DNA of 64,000 nt, taken from Enterococcus mediterraneensis (GTDB lineage Bacteria > Bacillota > Bacilli > Lactobacillales > Enterococcaceae). The notes under the pieces are model-generated. The model made no database searches and was not told the origin of the DNA. It saw only the letters and a program-made list of their open reading frames with translations. Location: positions 191,001-255,000 of the forward strand of contig NZ_UWOP01000001.1 in NCBI RefSeq assembly GCF_900604485.1. The letters run 5' to 3'. Each line of letters starts with the position of its first letter. Position 1 is the stretch's first letter. Both the position numbers and the translations under genes were made by a program. Below are positions 18,316 through 26,875 of the stretch, one piece after another.

Positions 18316-18795
18316 CTACTTTTCCGTGTGGTCAGAAGCTTTAGCTTTTTCAACAATATCCTGCAATTCCTTCAAGAAAACAGACATATCTTTAAACTGA
18401 CGATACACACTGGCAAAACGGATATACGCGATCTCATCGACATCGACAAGGTCTTCCATCACATATTCACCGATCAAATTCGTTGATACTTCATTGACAC
18501 CTAAACTGCGGACACGATTTTCCACGTGATCCACGATCTGTTCCATTTGTTCCATCGCTACCGGACGTTTTTCAGCAGATCGGATCAATCCTCGCAAGAT
18601 TTTATCGCGATTGAATTCTTCTCGATCACCGTTTTTCTTCACAACTAAAAGCGGTGCCGCTTCGATCCGTTCAAAGGTTGTAAAACGAAACCCGCAATTT
18701 TCACACTCACGGCGGCGGCGGATCGTCCGGCCTTCATCTGTTTGACGACTATCAATAACACGAGAGCTGTTATGGTGACATTTTGGACAACGCAT
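18316..18795 (-). CDS. nrdR: Transcriptional repressor NrdR
   Basis: 159-residue zinc-finger/ATP-cone regulator of ribonucleotide reductase genes. [17 protein letters not shown] and [13 protein letters not shown] give the four zinc cysteines; the ATP-cone starts at [25 protein letters not shown] precedes the ATG. First gene of the nrdR-dnaB-dnaI operon, whose promoter probably has TATAAT at 18868-18863 with an upstream TG (extended -10). No NrdR box pair was evident at its own promoter. Confidence 0.96.
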   Translation of the reverse strand: MRCPKCHHNSSRVIDSRQTDEGRTIRRRRECENCGFRFTTFERIEAAPLLVVKKNGDREEFNRDKILRGLIRSAEKRPVAMEQMEQIVDHVENRVRSLGVNEVSTNLIGEYVMEDLVDVDEIAYIRFASVYRQFKDMSVFLKELQDIVEKAKASDHTEK

Positions 18796-18859
18796 AGTTT
18801 CACCTCATTATTCTTTTGATTTTTCTCTAAAAGCAAAAATTTTTTCTTTTATTTATTGC

Positions 18860-18872
18860 TTAATTATAACAT
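18860..18872 (-). promoter_or_regulatory. Probable promoter of nrdR-dnaB-dnaI
   Basis: Minus-strand TGTTATAAT, an extended -10 box, 68 bases before nrdR; the -35 region is poor. Confidence 0.45.
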
Positions 18873-18985
18873 GAAAACAGCTATACTGCGGAATTCACGG
18901 CAAAAAATCCCTTGAAAAACCCGAATTATCCTTGCTTTTTTTATTTTTTGTTCGTTTCTGACCTCCATAGGCTTTTTATGTAAAC

Positions 18986-19013
18986 AAAAAACTCTGATTG
19001 CTCAGAGTTTTTC
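18986..19013 (-). terminator. Terminator overlapping the CsbD-like stop codon
   Basis: ACTCTGA-TTGC-TCAGAGT with flanking A and T runs. The TGA stop codon of the upstream gene (19002-19004) is part of the stem. Confidence 0.85.
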
Positions 19014-19316
19014 TTCAATACCTGTATAATGCTTCATTCGTTCTTCTTCTATCCGCTCTTCATTTAACCCGTCTTCTGCAAGCTTATCGCTTTTTTCAAG
19101 ATCACGGCCGACATGTTCTTTTGTCGCATCCTGAGTCTGTGCCTTCTTTTCTTCGTGCATATCTTCCAGCTCTTCGATCCGTTTCTTGCGCTGTTCTGAA
19201 TGCAGTTCCGCATCTTCTTTTTGAACTTTTCCTTCTTGAGAAAGTTCCTCGTTATTCGTCAAATCGCCGATTTTCTTTTTAGCAGACCCAACAATTTTAT
19301 CTTTCAAATTACTCAT
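19002..19316 (-). CDS. CsbD-like stress protein
   Basis: 104 residues, very hydrophilic, Lys/Glu-rich and probably unstructured or helical. The N-terminus MSNLKDKIVGSAKKKIGDLTNNEELSQEGK matches the CsbD family core; the rest is a charged extension. In Bacillus, csbD is a general-stress (SigB) gene; no SigB exists in Enterococcus to my knowledge, so control differs. AAAGGAGG nine bases before the ATG is a strong ribosome binding site, consistent with abundance. The stop codon lies inside the terminator stem. Confidence 0.75.
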   Translation of the reverse strand: MSNLKDKIVGSAKKKIGDLTNNEELSQEGKVQKEDAELHSEQRKKRIEELEDMHEEKKAQTQDATKEHVGRDLEKSDKLAEDGLNEERIEEERMKHYTGIEEKL

Positions 19317-19426
19317 ACCAACCTGCCTCCTTTTGCTTCTACTATAATTTTAGCAAAACAGACCGATATAAACAAAATTTTTGAACGATTATGGGCAAAA
19401 CAAGAGAAACTTATGATCCTCTAAAA

Positions 19427-20023
19427 TCAGATAAATTTTTTCTGACGCAGCCAGCTGGTTATTTGTTCTTGAAGTTGTTGGATCGTTCCTTGATTATCAA
19501 AGAAAATATCAGCACGACGGCGTTTTTCCTCCATCGACAGCTGGCTTTTGATCCGCTTGGAGGCTTCTTCCAATGAAAGGTTATCGCGTTTCATCAAGCG
19601 TTCCAGCTGGATTTCTTCAGGAAGATAGACTACCGCCACCTGATCCATATAATGATCGTAATGGCCTTCATACATTAAAGGGATATCGGCGATCACTAAT
19701 GGCGCTTCGCTTTTGCCTTTTTCGATCTGCCGCAAGATCTCGGAACGAATATACGGATTCAATATCTGATTGAGACGATCCAGTTTTTGTTTATCAGAAA
19801 AAACAATCCGCCCCAATTTTTTGCGATCCAGGCTGCCGTTTTTTTGCAGAATGTCATCGCCGAATTCTGACACGACCGCCGCTCCCCCGGGTGTCCCCGG
19901 TTCAACCACTTGGCGGGCCACTTGATCTCCGTCTACAATGGGAAAATCGTATTTTTGAAACACTTCGACCGCCGTACTTTTTCCTGTGGCGATTCCGCCA
20001 GTGATCCCTAAAACAAAACTCAT
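19427..20023 (-). CDS. coaE: Dephospho-CoA kinase
   Basis: 198-residue P-loop kinase for the last step of coenzyme A synthesis (3'-phosphorylation of dephospho-CoA). Walker A is GITGGIATGKST, followed by the dephospho-CoA contacts IVDGDQVARQVVEPG and IADIPLMYE. GAGGG eight bases before the ATG at 20023 supports this start, which overlaps the mutM stop codon by four bases. Last gene of polA-mutM-coaE. Confidence 0.95.
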   Translation of the reverse strand: MSFVLGITGGIATGKSTAVEVFQKYDFPIVDGDQVARQVVEPGTPGGAAVVSEFGDDILQKNGSLDRKKLGRIVFSDKQKLDRLNQILNPYIRSEILRQIEKGKSEAPLVIADIPLMYEGHYDHYMDQVAVVYLPEEIQLERLMKRDNLSLEEASKRIKSQLSMEEKRRRADIFFDNQGTIQQLQEQITSWLRQKKFI

Positions 20024-20856
20024 CTTCTTACCCTCAATTTTTGACATGATGGACAAATATGGGTTCCTCGTTGGGCGACCTTCAATTTAACGATCGGTGT
20101 CCCGCAGCGAGGACAAGGTTTACCGGTTTGTCCGTAGGCGTTCAATGAAAGCTGGAATTTTCCCGCTTCTCCTAACGCGTTCAAATACGTTCGAATCGTT
20201 GTACCGCCGGCTTCCACAGCTTTTTTCAATACATCGATGATTGCTTCTCGCAAAAGGGCGATCTCTTCTTCTGTTAATGTGTTGGCTGGCTGTTCCGGAT
20301 GGATCTTGGCTTGCCATAACGCTTCATCTACATAGATATTTCCCAAACCGGTAACTAATTTTTGATCAAGCAGCAACGGTTTGATGGCTTTATGGGATTT
20401 TCTCAATCCTTTTGTAAACGCCTCTAATGTAAACTGCTCTGGCAATGGTTCCGGACCTAACTGCATGATCCCTTTGTAATATGGACTTTGGTCTTTTTCC
20501 ACTAAAGCCATCCGACCGAATTTCCGCACATCCCGATATTGCAGTTGGCTGCCATCGGTAAAGTGAAAGATCACATGAGTATGTTTATCTACGATAGGAT
20601 CCGTTTCGAAAAATTCATACTTGCCTTCCATCCGCAAATGAGAAATCAAATCATTAGCAGACAATTTGAAAATCAAATATTTTCCCCGACGAGAAATATC
20701 TTCGATGGTTTGACCGGCTAATTGGACTTGAAACAACAAGATATCTGGCGTTTCGATGATTCTAGGCCATAAGATCTCGACATTTTCAATAGTTTTTCCT
20801 TTGACTAGCTGAACTAATCCTTTTCTGACTGTTTCTACTTCTGGTAATTCTGGCAA
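20020..20856 (-). CDS. mutM: Formamidopyrimidine-DNA glycosylase
   Basis: 278-residue bifunctional glycosylase/AP lyase that removes 8-oxoguanine and Fapy lesions. The catalytic N-terminus PELPEVETVRKGL (Pro and Glu), the helix-two-turn-helix and the C-terminal zinc finger (CPRCGTPIVK...CPSCQ) are complete. Expected length. Sits between polA and coaE, a conserved repair cluster, 15 bases after polA. Confidence 0.96.
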   Translation of the reverse strand: MPELPEVETVRKGLVQLVKGKTIENVEILWPRIIETPDILLFQVQLAGQTIEDISRRGKYLIFKLSANDLISHLRMEGKYEFFETDPIVDKHTHVIFHFTDGSQLQYRDVRKFGRMALVEKDQSPYYKGIMQLGPEPLPEQFTLEAFTKGLRKSHKAIKPLLLDQKLVTGLGNIYVDEALWQAKIHPEQPANTLTEEEIALLREAIIDVLKKAVEAGGTTIRTYLNALGEAGKFQLSLNAYGQTGKPCPRCGTPIVKLKVAQRGTHICPSCQKLRVRR

Positions 20857-20871
20857 TTTTTTTCACCTTTT

Positions 20872-23514
20872 CTATTTCGCATCGTACCACGTTTTGCCCC
20901 AGCTGCTGTCGGTAACTAATGGAACATGGAGTTTTACAGCATTTTCCATGACTTCTTTTACCAAACGATCCAGCTGTTCCAGCTCGCTTTCAGGTACTTC
21001 AAACACCAATTCATCGTGGACTTGCAGCAGCATGACTGCTTCCATCTTTTCTTCTTTCATTCGATTCGCCAAATCGATCATAGCGATTTTTAAAATGTCC
21101 GCGGCACTTCCTTGGATCGGTGTATTGATAGCTGTCCGTTCCGCAAAAGAGCGCAGATTGTAGTTGCGGGCGTTGATATCCGGCAAATAGCGGCGGCGAT
21201 GATAAAGGGTTTCAACGTAGCCTTTGTCTTTGGCGTCACGTACGATATCTTCCATATATTGTTTGACACCGGGATATTTTTCAAAATAGGTATCGATATA
21301 TTGTTGAGCCGCTTTTCGCGAGATCCCTAAGTTTTGAGACAAACCATAATCAGAGATCCCGTAAACGATCCCGAAATTCACCGCTTTGGCTTGGCGGCGC
21401 ATATTTGGCGTCACGTCTTCCGCTTTTTCAATGCCAAATACCCGCATCGCTGTGCTGGCATGGATATCTTGTCCTTCAATAAAGGCCGCTTTCAAATGTT
21501 CATCATTGGAGATATGGGCCAACACCCGTAACTCGATTTGAGAGTAGTCAGAAGAATAGATCAGCCAATCTTTTTCACGAGGAACGAATGCTTGACGGAT
21601 CTTGCGACCTTCTTCCAAACGGATCGGGATGTTTTGCAAATTCGGATCAACAGAACTCAAACGACCAGTCTGGGTCAATGTTTGGACGTAACGAGTATGG
21701 ATCTTGTCGTCTCCTTGGATGACTTTCAGCAATCCTTCCACATAGGTAGACTGGATCTTAGCGATCTGACGATAATTCAAGATGTGTTCTACGATCGGCG
21801 CTTGTTCCCGCAACTGTTCTAAAACATCGACTGCGGTGGAATAACCGGTCTTGGTTTTCTTGATCACTGGCAACCCCATTTTTTCAAACAAGATCACACC
21901 TAGTTGTTTTGGCGAATTGATATTGAAGGTCGTTCCAGCTTCTTGATAGATTTTTTCTTCGATTTCATGAAGGCGTTCAGAAAATTCGCCTTTCATTTCA
22001 TGCAATCGGCTCGCGTCGACTTTGATGCCGGCGATCTCCATTTCCGCCAAGATTCGTGAAAGGGGCAATTCCATTTGATAGAACAAATCGCTTTGATTTT
22101 TTTCTTCCAAACCTTTATCCAAGTGGTCGCTCAACCAATGGATCGCTTGGATTTTACGGGCTAAATGAGCGAAAAAGATTTCTTCATCTTCCGGAAGTCC
22201 TTTTTTTGCCCCTTTTCCATAAACTGCATCATCCGATTGGACCTCTGTATAATCGTATCGGGCAGCCAAGCTGGCGATATCATTGCTGTTGTCACTGGTA
22301 TCCAATAGATAAGCAGCCAGCAGGACATCAAATCTGATCCCTTCTGGACGGACTGCGTAGCGTTTCAATGCCACATAGGTTCGTTTGGCATCAAACACTT
22401 TTTTATTGTTTTTCTCCGTCAGCCAATCGATGAAATATTGATTTTCAAAAATATCCTCGCTGTTGGTCACATAGATCGTTTGAGGTGTTCCCCACGCAAC
22501 ACCGACAATATCTTCCAGATGATAATTATCTCCCATCATTTCCACGTATAAAGCCATGTCAGGAGCAAACATCTCTTGAGTAAACGTATCGACCACTTTA
22601 AATTGGATATCTTCCATATCTTCTTGCGGTTCATCAATGTTTAGTTTGCTTAAAAAGGAATTGAAGTTCATTTCTTTATAAAATGGAACAAGTTTTTCCA
22701 AATTCTTCCCTTGATAGATCAACGAATCGATATCAACATCGACAGGTGCGTCGGTATTGATCGTGGCTAATTGTTTAGAAAGAAATGCCTGTTCACGATC
22801 ATTGATCAGGTTCTCTTTCATTTTGCTTTTTTTCATTTCGTCGATATTTTCATAAATACCTTCGACTGAGCCGTACTCTTTCAACAACTTGATAGCCGTC
22901 TTTTCACCGATCTTAGTCACACCCGGGATATTATCAGACGCATCTCCTGCCAGACCTTTCATATCGATGATCTGCTGAGGTGCAAGACCATCATATTTTT
23001 CCCGAATATGTTCAGGAGTATATGCTTCGATCTCGCTTACGCCTTTGACAGTAATATCGACTTTGATCTCGTCGGTAGCTAATTGTGTCAAATCTCGGTC
23101 ACCCGATAGGATCACAACATCAAACTCGTTTTTATCTACTCTTGTTGCCAGTGTACCGATGATATCATCCGCTTCATAGTTTTCCAGTTCATAATAGTTG
23201 ACCCCTAATCCTGTGATCAACTCCCGGATATAAGGCAGCTGTTCTCGAAACTCACCAGGTGTTTTCGAACGTCCCGCTTTATATTCCGGATAGATTTCCG
23301 TCCGAAATGTCGTTTTTCCCGCGTCGAAAGCTACAAGAACGTGGGTCGGTTTTTCTTTTTGCATCACATTTTCAAACATTGTATTGAACGCGTAAATCGC
23401 ATTCGTGTGGAGTCCGTTATTGTTTTTAAAACGTTCCAGTGAATTGTGCAGCGCAAAAAACGCGCGAAATGCCACACTGTTTCCATCTACTAATAAGAGC
23501 TTTTTTTTAGGCAT
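20872..23514 (-). CDS. polA: DNA polymerase I
   Basis: 880-residue repair polymerase. The N-terminal 5' nuclease (~1-290) has LLVDGNSVAFRAF and ILSGDRDLTQL; the polymerase domain has motif A YSSDYSQIELRVLAH, motif B RRQAKAVNFGIVYG and motif C LLQVHDELVFEV. The middle 3'-5' exonuclease domain has lost the DxE motif (DMALYVEMM region), as in Bacillus Pol I, so proofreading is probably absent. First gene of polA-mutM-coaE. Confidence 0.97.
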   Translation of the reverse strand: MPKKKLLLVDGNSVAFRAFFALHNSLERFKNNNGLHTNAIYAFNTMFENVMQKEKPTHVLVAFDAGKTTFRTEIYPEYKAGRSKTPGEFREQLPYIRELITGLGVNYYELENYEADDIIGTLATRVDKNEFDVVILSGDRDLTQLATDEIKVDITVKGVSEIEAYTPEHIREKYDGLAPQQIIDMKGLAGDASDNIPGVTKIGEKTAIKLLKEYGSVEGIYENIDEMKKSKMKENLINDREQAFLSKQLATINTDAPVDVDIDSLIYQGKNLEKLVPFYKEMNFNSFLSKLNIDEPQEDMEDIQFKVVDTFTQEMFAPDMALYVEMMGDNYHLEDIVGVAWGTPQTIYVTNSEDIFENQYFIDWLTEKNNKKVFDAKRTYVALKRYAVRPEGIRFDVLLAAYLLDTSDNSNDIASLAARYDYTEVQSDDAVYGKGAKKGLPEDEEIFFAHLARKIQAIHWLSDHLDKGLEEKNQSDLFYQMELPLSRILAEMEIAGIKVDASRLHEMKGEFSERLHEIEEKIYQEAGTTFNINSPKQLGVILFEKMGLPVIKKTKTGYSTAVDVLEQLREQAPIVEHILNYRQIAKIQSTYVEGLLKVIQGDDKIHTRYVQTLTQTGRLSSVDPNLQNIPIRLEEGRKIRQAFVPREKDWLIYSSDYSQIELRVLAHISNDEHLKAAFIEGQDIHASTAMRVFGIEKAEDVTPNMRRQAKAVNFGIVYGISDYGLSQNLGISRKAAQQYIDTYFEKYPGVKQYMEDIVRDAKDKGYVETLYHRRRYLPDINARNYNLRSFAERTAINTPIQGSAADILKIAMIDLANRMKEEKMEAVMLLQVHDELVFEVPESELEQLDRLVKEVMENAVKLHVPLVTDSSWGKTWYDAK

Positions 23515-23610
23515 AGTTGTTAACTCCTCTTCTAAACATTCTTCTTCATTCTAACAAAGTTAAGGCGCGATTGCGATGATTTGAAACAAGAATCCCGCTG
23601 GAATCAAGAA

Positions 23611-23644
23611 AAAGGAACAAAATCAAAATCGATTTTGTTCCTTT
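23611..23644 (-). terminator. Terminator after the BI-1 gene
   Basis: AAAGGAACAAAATC / GATTTTGTTCCTTT, a 14-bp perfect stem followed by a T-rich stretch on the minus strand. Confidence 0.8.
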
Positions 23645-23669
23645 CTGGTTTTGCTTCTGTTAATGCTGA

Positions 23670-24359
23670 TCAGTCGTTTCTGCCGAAAATACGAACCAGC
23701 GCGATGAACATATTCATGAAATCAAGATACAACTGCAATGCGACGAATGCGGCGATCCCAGTATTCTCACCTTGATTTTGTTGGTAATAATGACGGATCA
23801 TTTGGTTATCATAAGCGGTCAAACCAGCGAAGATCCCCACGGTCAAGATCGACAAGAAGAAATCTGTGCCAGAGCTGTGGAAGAAAAAGGCATTCATCAG
23901 AGAAACCCCAATGATCCCCCAAACGCCGATGATCCCGACACGTCCTACCACGCTAAGATCTTTTTTGATAAAGATCCCTACTAATGCAGCACCGGCAAAT
24001 GTCACAGCAGCGGCGGCAAAAGCTTGAGCGATAGTACCGACATTATAGGTCATCAATGTGATAGACAAAGTTAAGCCCATCAGCAGAGAAAAGACGATGT
24101 AGCCTGCGATCGTCAAGGACGGATTCTTTTTCGCTTTAGCGCTCAAAACCAGCACTAAAATCAATTGAACGATCCATAAGCCCAAAAATCCTAAAGGAAA
24201 ATTATTGACAAAGTTGATCGTCTCGAATCTGAATACAGTAGCAGCCAGATAGGAAGCAACGCCGCTGATCCCTAATCCTGCTGCAAAAAACAAATACACT
24301 TTCGAATAGAAATGGTTAAGACCGCTGGCTGCGGTAATCGGTTGATTGATATTATTCAT
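23670..24359 (-). CDS. Bax inhibitor-1 / YccA family membrane protein
   Basis: 229 residues with about seven membrane helices. Family features: the N-terminal HFYSKVYLFFAAGLGISG, the conserved GITAYDNQ-like segment (FAGLTAYDNQMIRHYY) and the C-terminal ALQLYLDFMNMFIALVRIFGR. BI-1 homologues are pH-dependent calcium leak channels; the physiological role in bacteria is uncertain. It overlaps the MaoC-like gene by eight bases. Confidence 0.88.
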   Translation of the reverse strand: MNNINQPITAASGLNHFYSKVYLFFAAGLGISGVASYLAATVFRFETINFVNNFPLGFLGLWIVQLILVLVLSAKAKKNPSLTIAGYIVFSLLMGLTLSITLMTYNVGTIAQAFAAAAVTFAGAALVGIFIKKDLSVVGRVGIIGVWGIIGVSLMNAFFFHSSGTDFFLSILTVGIFAGLTAYDNQMIRHYYQQNQGENTGIAAFVALQLYLDFMNMFIALVRIFGRND

Positions 24360-24816
24360 TTATCTCACTACTTTCTTGTAAAATCGGCGGTTGCACCATC
24401 ACAACAGCGTCCAACACACGGTTTTCTTCGGTGTTAGTCGCTTCAACAGAAATCGTTACTACGTCTTTCATTTTATCGACTTTGATCACTTCAAATTCGA
24501 AGGTCAATGTTTCATAATGATAGACTGGTTCGATAAAGTTCACGGAAAAATTCACAACATGAGAACCAGGTCCCGGTAAATGTTTGGAAATTGCGCTGGT
24601 AATGATCCCCATCAGCATAACGGATGGTACGATCGGCCGTTGATATTCAGTCTGTTTGGCAAAATCACGTTGGATATAAAGCGGATTGGCATCATTTGTC
24701 AGCCCTAAATACAAAAGCAGCTGATTGTCTTCGATAGATTCGGTCAATGATAACGAATCGCCTTCCTCGATCTCTTCAATTGTTTTTCCTAATTTCTTTG
24801 GTTTGTTTATCTGCAA
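24352..24816 (-). CDS. MaoC-like hot-dog dehydratase
   Basis: 154-residue hot-dog fold protein of the MaoC/R-hydratase type. TNDANPLYIQRDFAKQTEYQRPIVPSVMLMGIITS corresponds to the hydratase loop, but the usual catalytic histidine (PIxHG) is replaced by PSV, so enoyl-CoA hydratase activity is doubtful. The start is TTG at 24816: GGAGG stands nine bases upstream, whereas the ATG at 24840 has no ribosome binding site. Coupled to the BI-1 gene downstream. Confidence 0.72.
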   Translation of the reverse strand: MQINKPKKLGKTIEEIEEGDSLSLTESIEDNQLLLYLGLTNDANPLYIQRDFAKQTEYQRPIVPSVMLMGIITSAISKHLPGPGSHVVNFSVNFIEPVYHYETLTFEFEVIKVDKMKDVVTISVEATNTEENRVLDAVVMVQPPILQESSEINE

Positions 24817-24893
24817 AATTACTTTCCTCCAAGTAACCATTTATTATCCTAATTTTATCAGAACCTACTAAAAGTGCAAGTAGCGAAAACGAG

Positions 24894-24937
24894 AAAACTC
24901 CCGAGGGCTTCTTTCAGCCGGCTCAGGAGCTTTTTTC
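24894..24937 (-). terminator. murC terminator
   Basis: Stem AGCTCCTGA / TCGGGAGTT with inner GCCGGC / GCC pairing; a T-rich stretch follows on the minus strand. It lies just after the murC stop. Confidence 0.7.
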
Positions 24938-24939
24938 GA

Positions 24940-26274
24940 TTATAAAACGTTGCGAGTCGTACTGCTTAACAGTTTTTCGTAAGCTTGTTCAAATTTTTGA
25001 ACATCTCCGGCTCCCATAAAAATGATCACGGCATTTTCATAATCAAGAAGTGGTGACACGTTGTCTTCTTTAATGACTTGTCCGCCTTTTTTGATTTTAT
25101 CTCCTAGATCTTCGATTCGCACATTGCCTTGTGTTTCCCGAGCAGAACCGAAAATATCGCATAGATACACACGATCGGCTAAATCCAATGCTTGAGCAAA
25201 ATCATCCATCAGCGCGATGGTCCGCGTAAATGTATGAGGTTGGAACACAGCAATGATCTCTTTGTCCGGATATTTTTGACGGGCGCCGTCGATCGTGGCT
25301 TTGATTTCTGCCGGATGATGAGCATAGTCATCAACGATCGTCATATCAGCGACGATTTTTTCACTGAAGCGGCGTTTGACACCTTGGAAACTTATCATTT
25401 CGTCAGCCACTTCCGCCATATCGATACCTTCCAAATAAGCAATCCCGATAACACCCAATGCGTTGAAGATATTGTGCTGCCCAAAAGCAGGCAATTCAAA
25501 ATGTCCGATCAATTTTCCGTGGACATAGACATCAAATGCAGAACCTTTAGTGGTCCGTTTGATATTGCGTGCTTGGATATCGTCATTTTCATTGACACCA
25601 TAGTAATAGATAGGCACTTCTGCTTCCAATTTACGCAGATAAGTATCATCTCCAAACGCGAAGATTCCTTTTTTCACTTGATGAGCCATTGTTTGGAATG
25701 CGGAAAAAACATCTTCGATACTCTTATAATAATCCGGATGATCAAAATCGATATTCGTCATGATGGCGTAATCAGGTGAATACGCTAGAAAATGACGGCG
25801 GTATTCGCAAGCTTCAAATGAGAAAAATTCTGCATCTGGAACACCATGCCCAGTACCGTCACCGATCAAAAAACTGGTAGGACGGACACCGCTCAATACA
25901 TGAGCCAAAAGACCAGTGGTGCTGGTTTTACCGTGTGAACCCGTCACAGCGATACTTGTGTAATCTTGGATGAAACGGCCGATAAAGTCATGGTAACGGA
26001 TCACTTCAAGACCCAATTCTTTTGCCCGCACGATTTCTTCGTGGGAATCCGGAAAGGCATTCCCGGCGATGACCACCATGCCTTCTTGAATATTGTCCGC
26101 ATCAAACGGCAACAATTTAATATGATTTTTTTCTAAATCTCGTTGTGTGAAGAAATATTCTTCCACGTCCGAGCCTTGAACGCGATACCCTTTTTCAAAT
26201 AAGACCAATGCAAGTGAGCTCATGCCTGATCCTTTGATTCCAACAAAATGATACAATTTATCTTGAGTTTTCAT
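24940..26274 (-). CDS. murC: UDP-N-acetylmuramate-L-alanine ligase
   Basis: 444-residue ligase adding the first amino acid to UDP-MurNAc in peptidoglycan synthesis. Glycine-rich [12 protein letters not shown], the ATP loop [12 protein letters not shown], the substrate region NIDFDHPDY and the C-terminal [10 protein letters not shown] and FQPHTFTR are intact. The ATG at 26274 begins [16 protein letters not shown] lies 11 bases upstream. Monocistronic here, apart from dcw cluster genes, as usual in Lactobacillales. Confidence 0.96.
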   Translation of the reverse strand: MKTQDKLYHFVGIKGSGMSSLALVLFEKGYRVQGSDVEEYFFTQRDLEKNHIKLLPFDADNIQEGMVVIAGNAFPDSHEEIVRAKELGLEVIRYHDFIGRFIQDYTSIAVTGSHGKTSTTGLLAHVLSGVRPTSFLIGDGTGHGVPDAEFFSFEACEYRRHFLAYSPDYAIMTNIDFDHPDYYKSIEDVFSAFQTMAHQVKKGIFAFGDDTYLRKLEAEVPIYYYGVNENDDIQARNIKRTTKGSAFDVYVHGKLIGHFELPAFGQHNIFNALGVIGIAYLEGIDMAEVADEMISFQGVKRRFSEKIVADMTIVDDYAHHPAEIKATIDGARQKYPDKEIIAVFQPHTFTRTIALMDDFAQALDLADRVYLCDIFGSARETQGNVRIEDLGDKIKKGGQVIKEDNVSPLLDYENAVIIFMGAGDVQKFEQAYEKLLSSTTRNVL

Positions 26275-26425
26275 TTTATCTATATCCTCTTTTCTCGATT
26301 CTCTGCTCGATATAGCATTATTTCTAGTATTGACACGTCCATCATTATCTAACAAATCACTGGAAATTTCAATGTATTTTCATCGGATTTAACGTTTCGT
26401 CAAATTCGTGTTATTGTTTTCGCCT

Positions 26426-26875
26426 CTATTGGTCATTATTTTGTAGTAATTGTAATCTTCCATGACAGCCTGCGCAAACATATCGTCTTAGGTTGAGACG
26501 CCGCTGTCTTTTGATCAGCTGATGGCACTGAGAACATTCATAAACATAAGAAGCCCTTTCCTCGATCCGCGGGGCATAGCGGCTGCCGCCGGTTTTTGCC
26601 AATAGTTTCTTGAAGTCTTGATCTTTATGGCGATACCCCTTTTTCTGCAGATGCAGATGATAATGACACAATTCGTGTTTGATGATGCCATGGATGACAG
26701 ATTCATCGACCGCGGCGAATAGCCGCGGATTAAAGTCCAGATGATGATCTGTCAAATGATAGCGGCCGCCAGTCGTCCGCAACCGTGAATTGAAGGATGC
26801 CTGATGCAAAAATGGCCGATCAAAGCTTTCAAGAGAAAGTTTTTCCACTAGTGCCTGCAATTCCGCGTTGGTCAT
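26426..26875 (-). CDS. SprT-like zinc metalloprotease family protein
   Basis: 149 residues. HGIIKHELCHYHLH gives the HExxH zinc site, and CSQCHQ with CAGCHG form a C-terminal zinc ribbon, as in the SprT/YdcK group. In eukaryotes the domain (Spartan) cuts DNA-protein crosslinks; the bacterial role is unproven. It overlaps the Tex gene by four bases, so the two are coupled; the Tex-SprT pair is conserved in Firmicutes. Confidence 0.9.
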   Translation of the reverse strand: MTNAELQALVEKLSLESFDRPFLHQASFNSRLRTTGGRYHLTDHHLDFNPRLFAAVDESVIHGIIKHELCHYHLHLQKKGYRHKDQDFKKLLAKTGGSRYAPRIEERASYVYECSQCHQLIKRQRRLNLRRYVCAGCHGRLQLLQNNDQ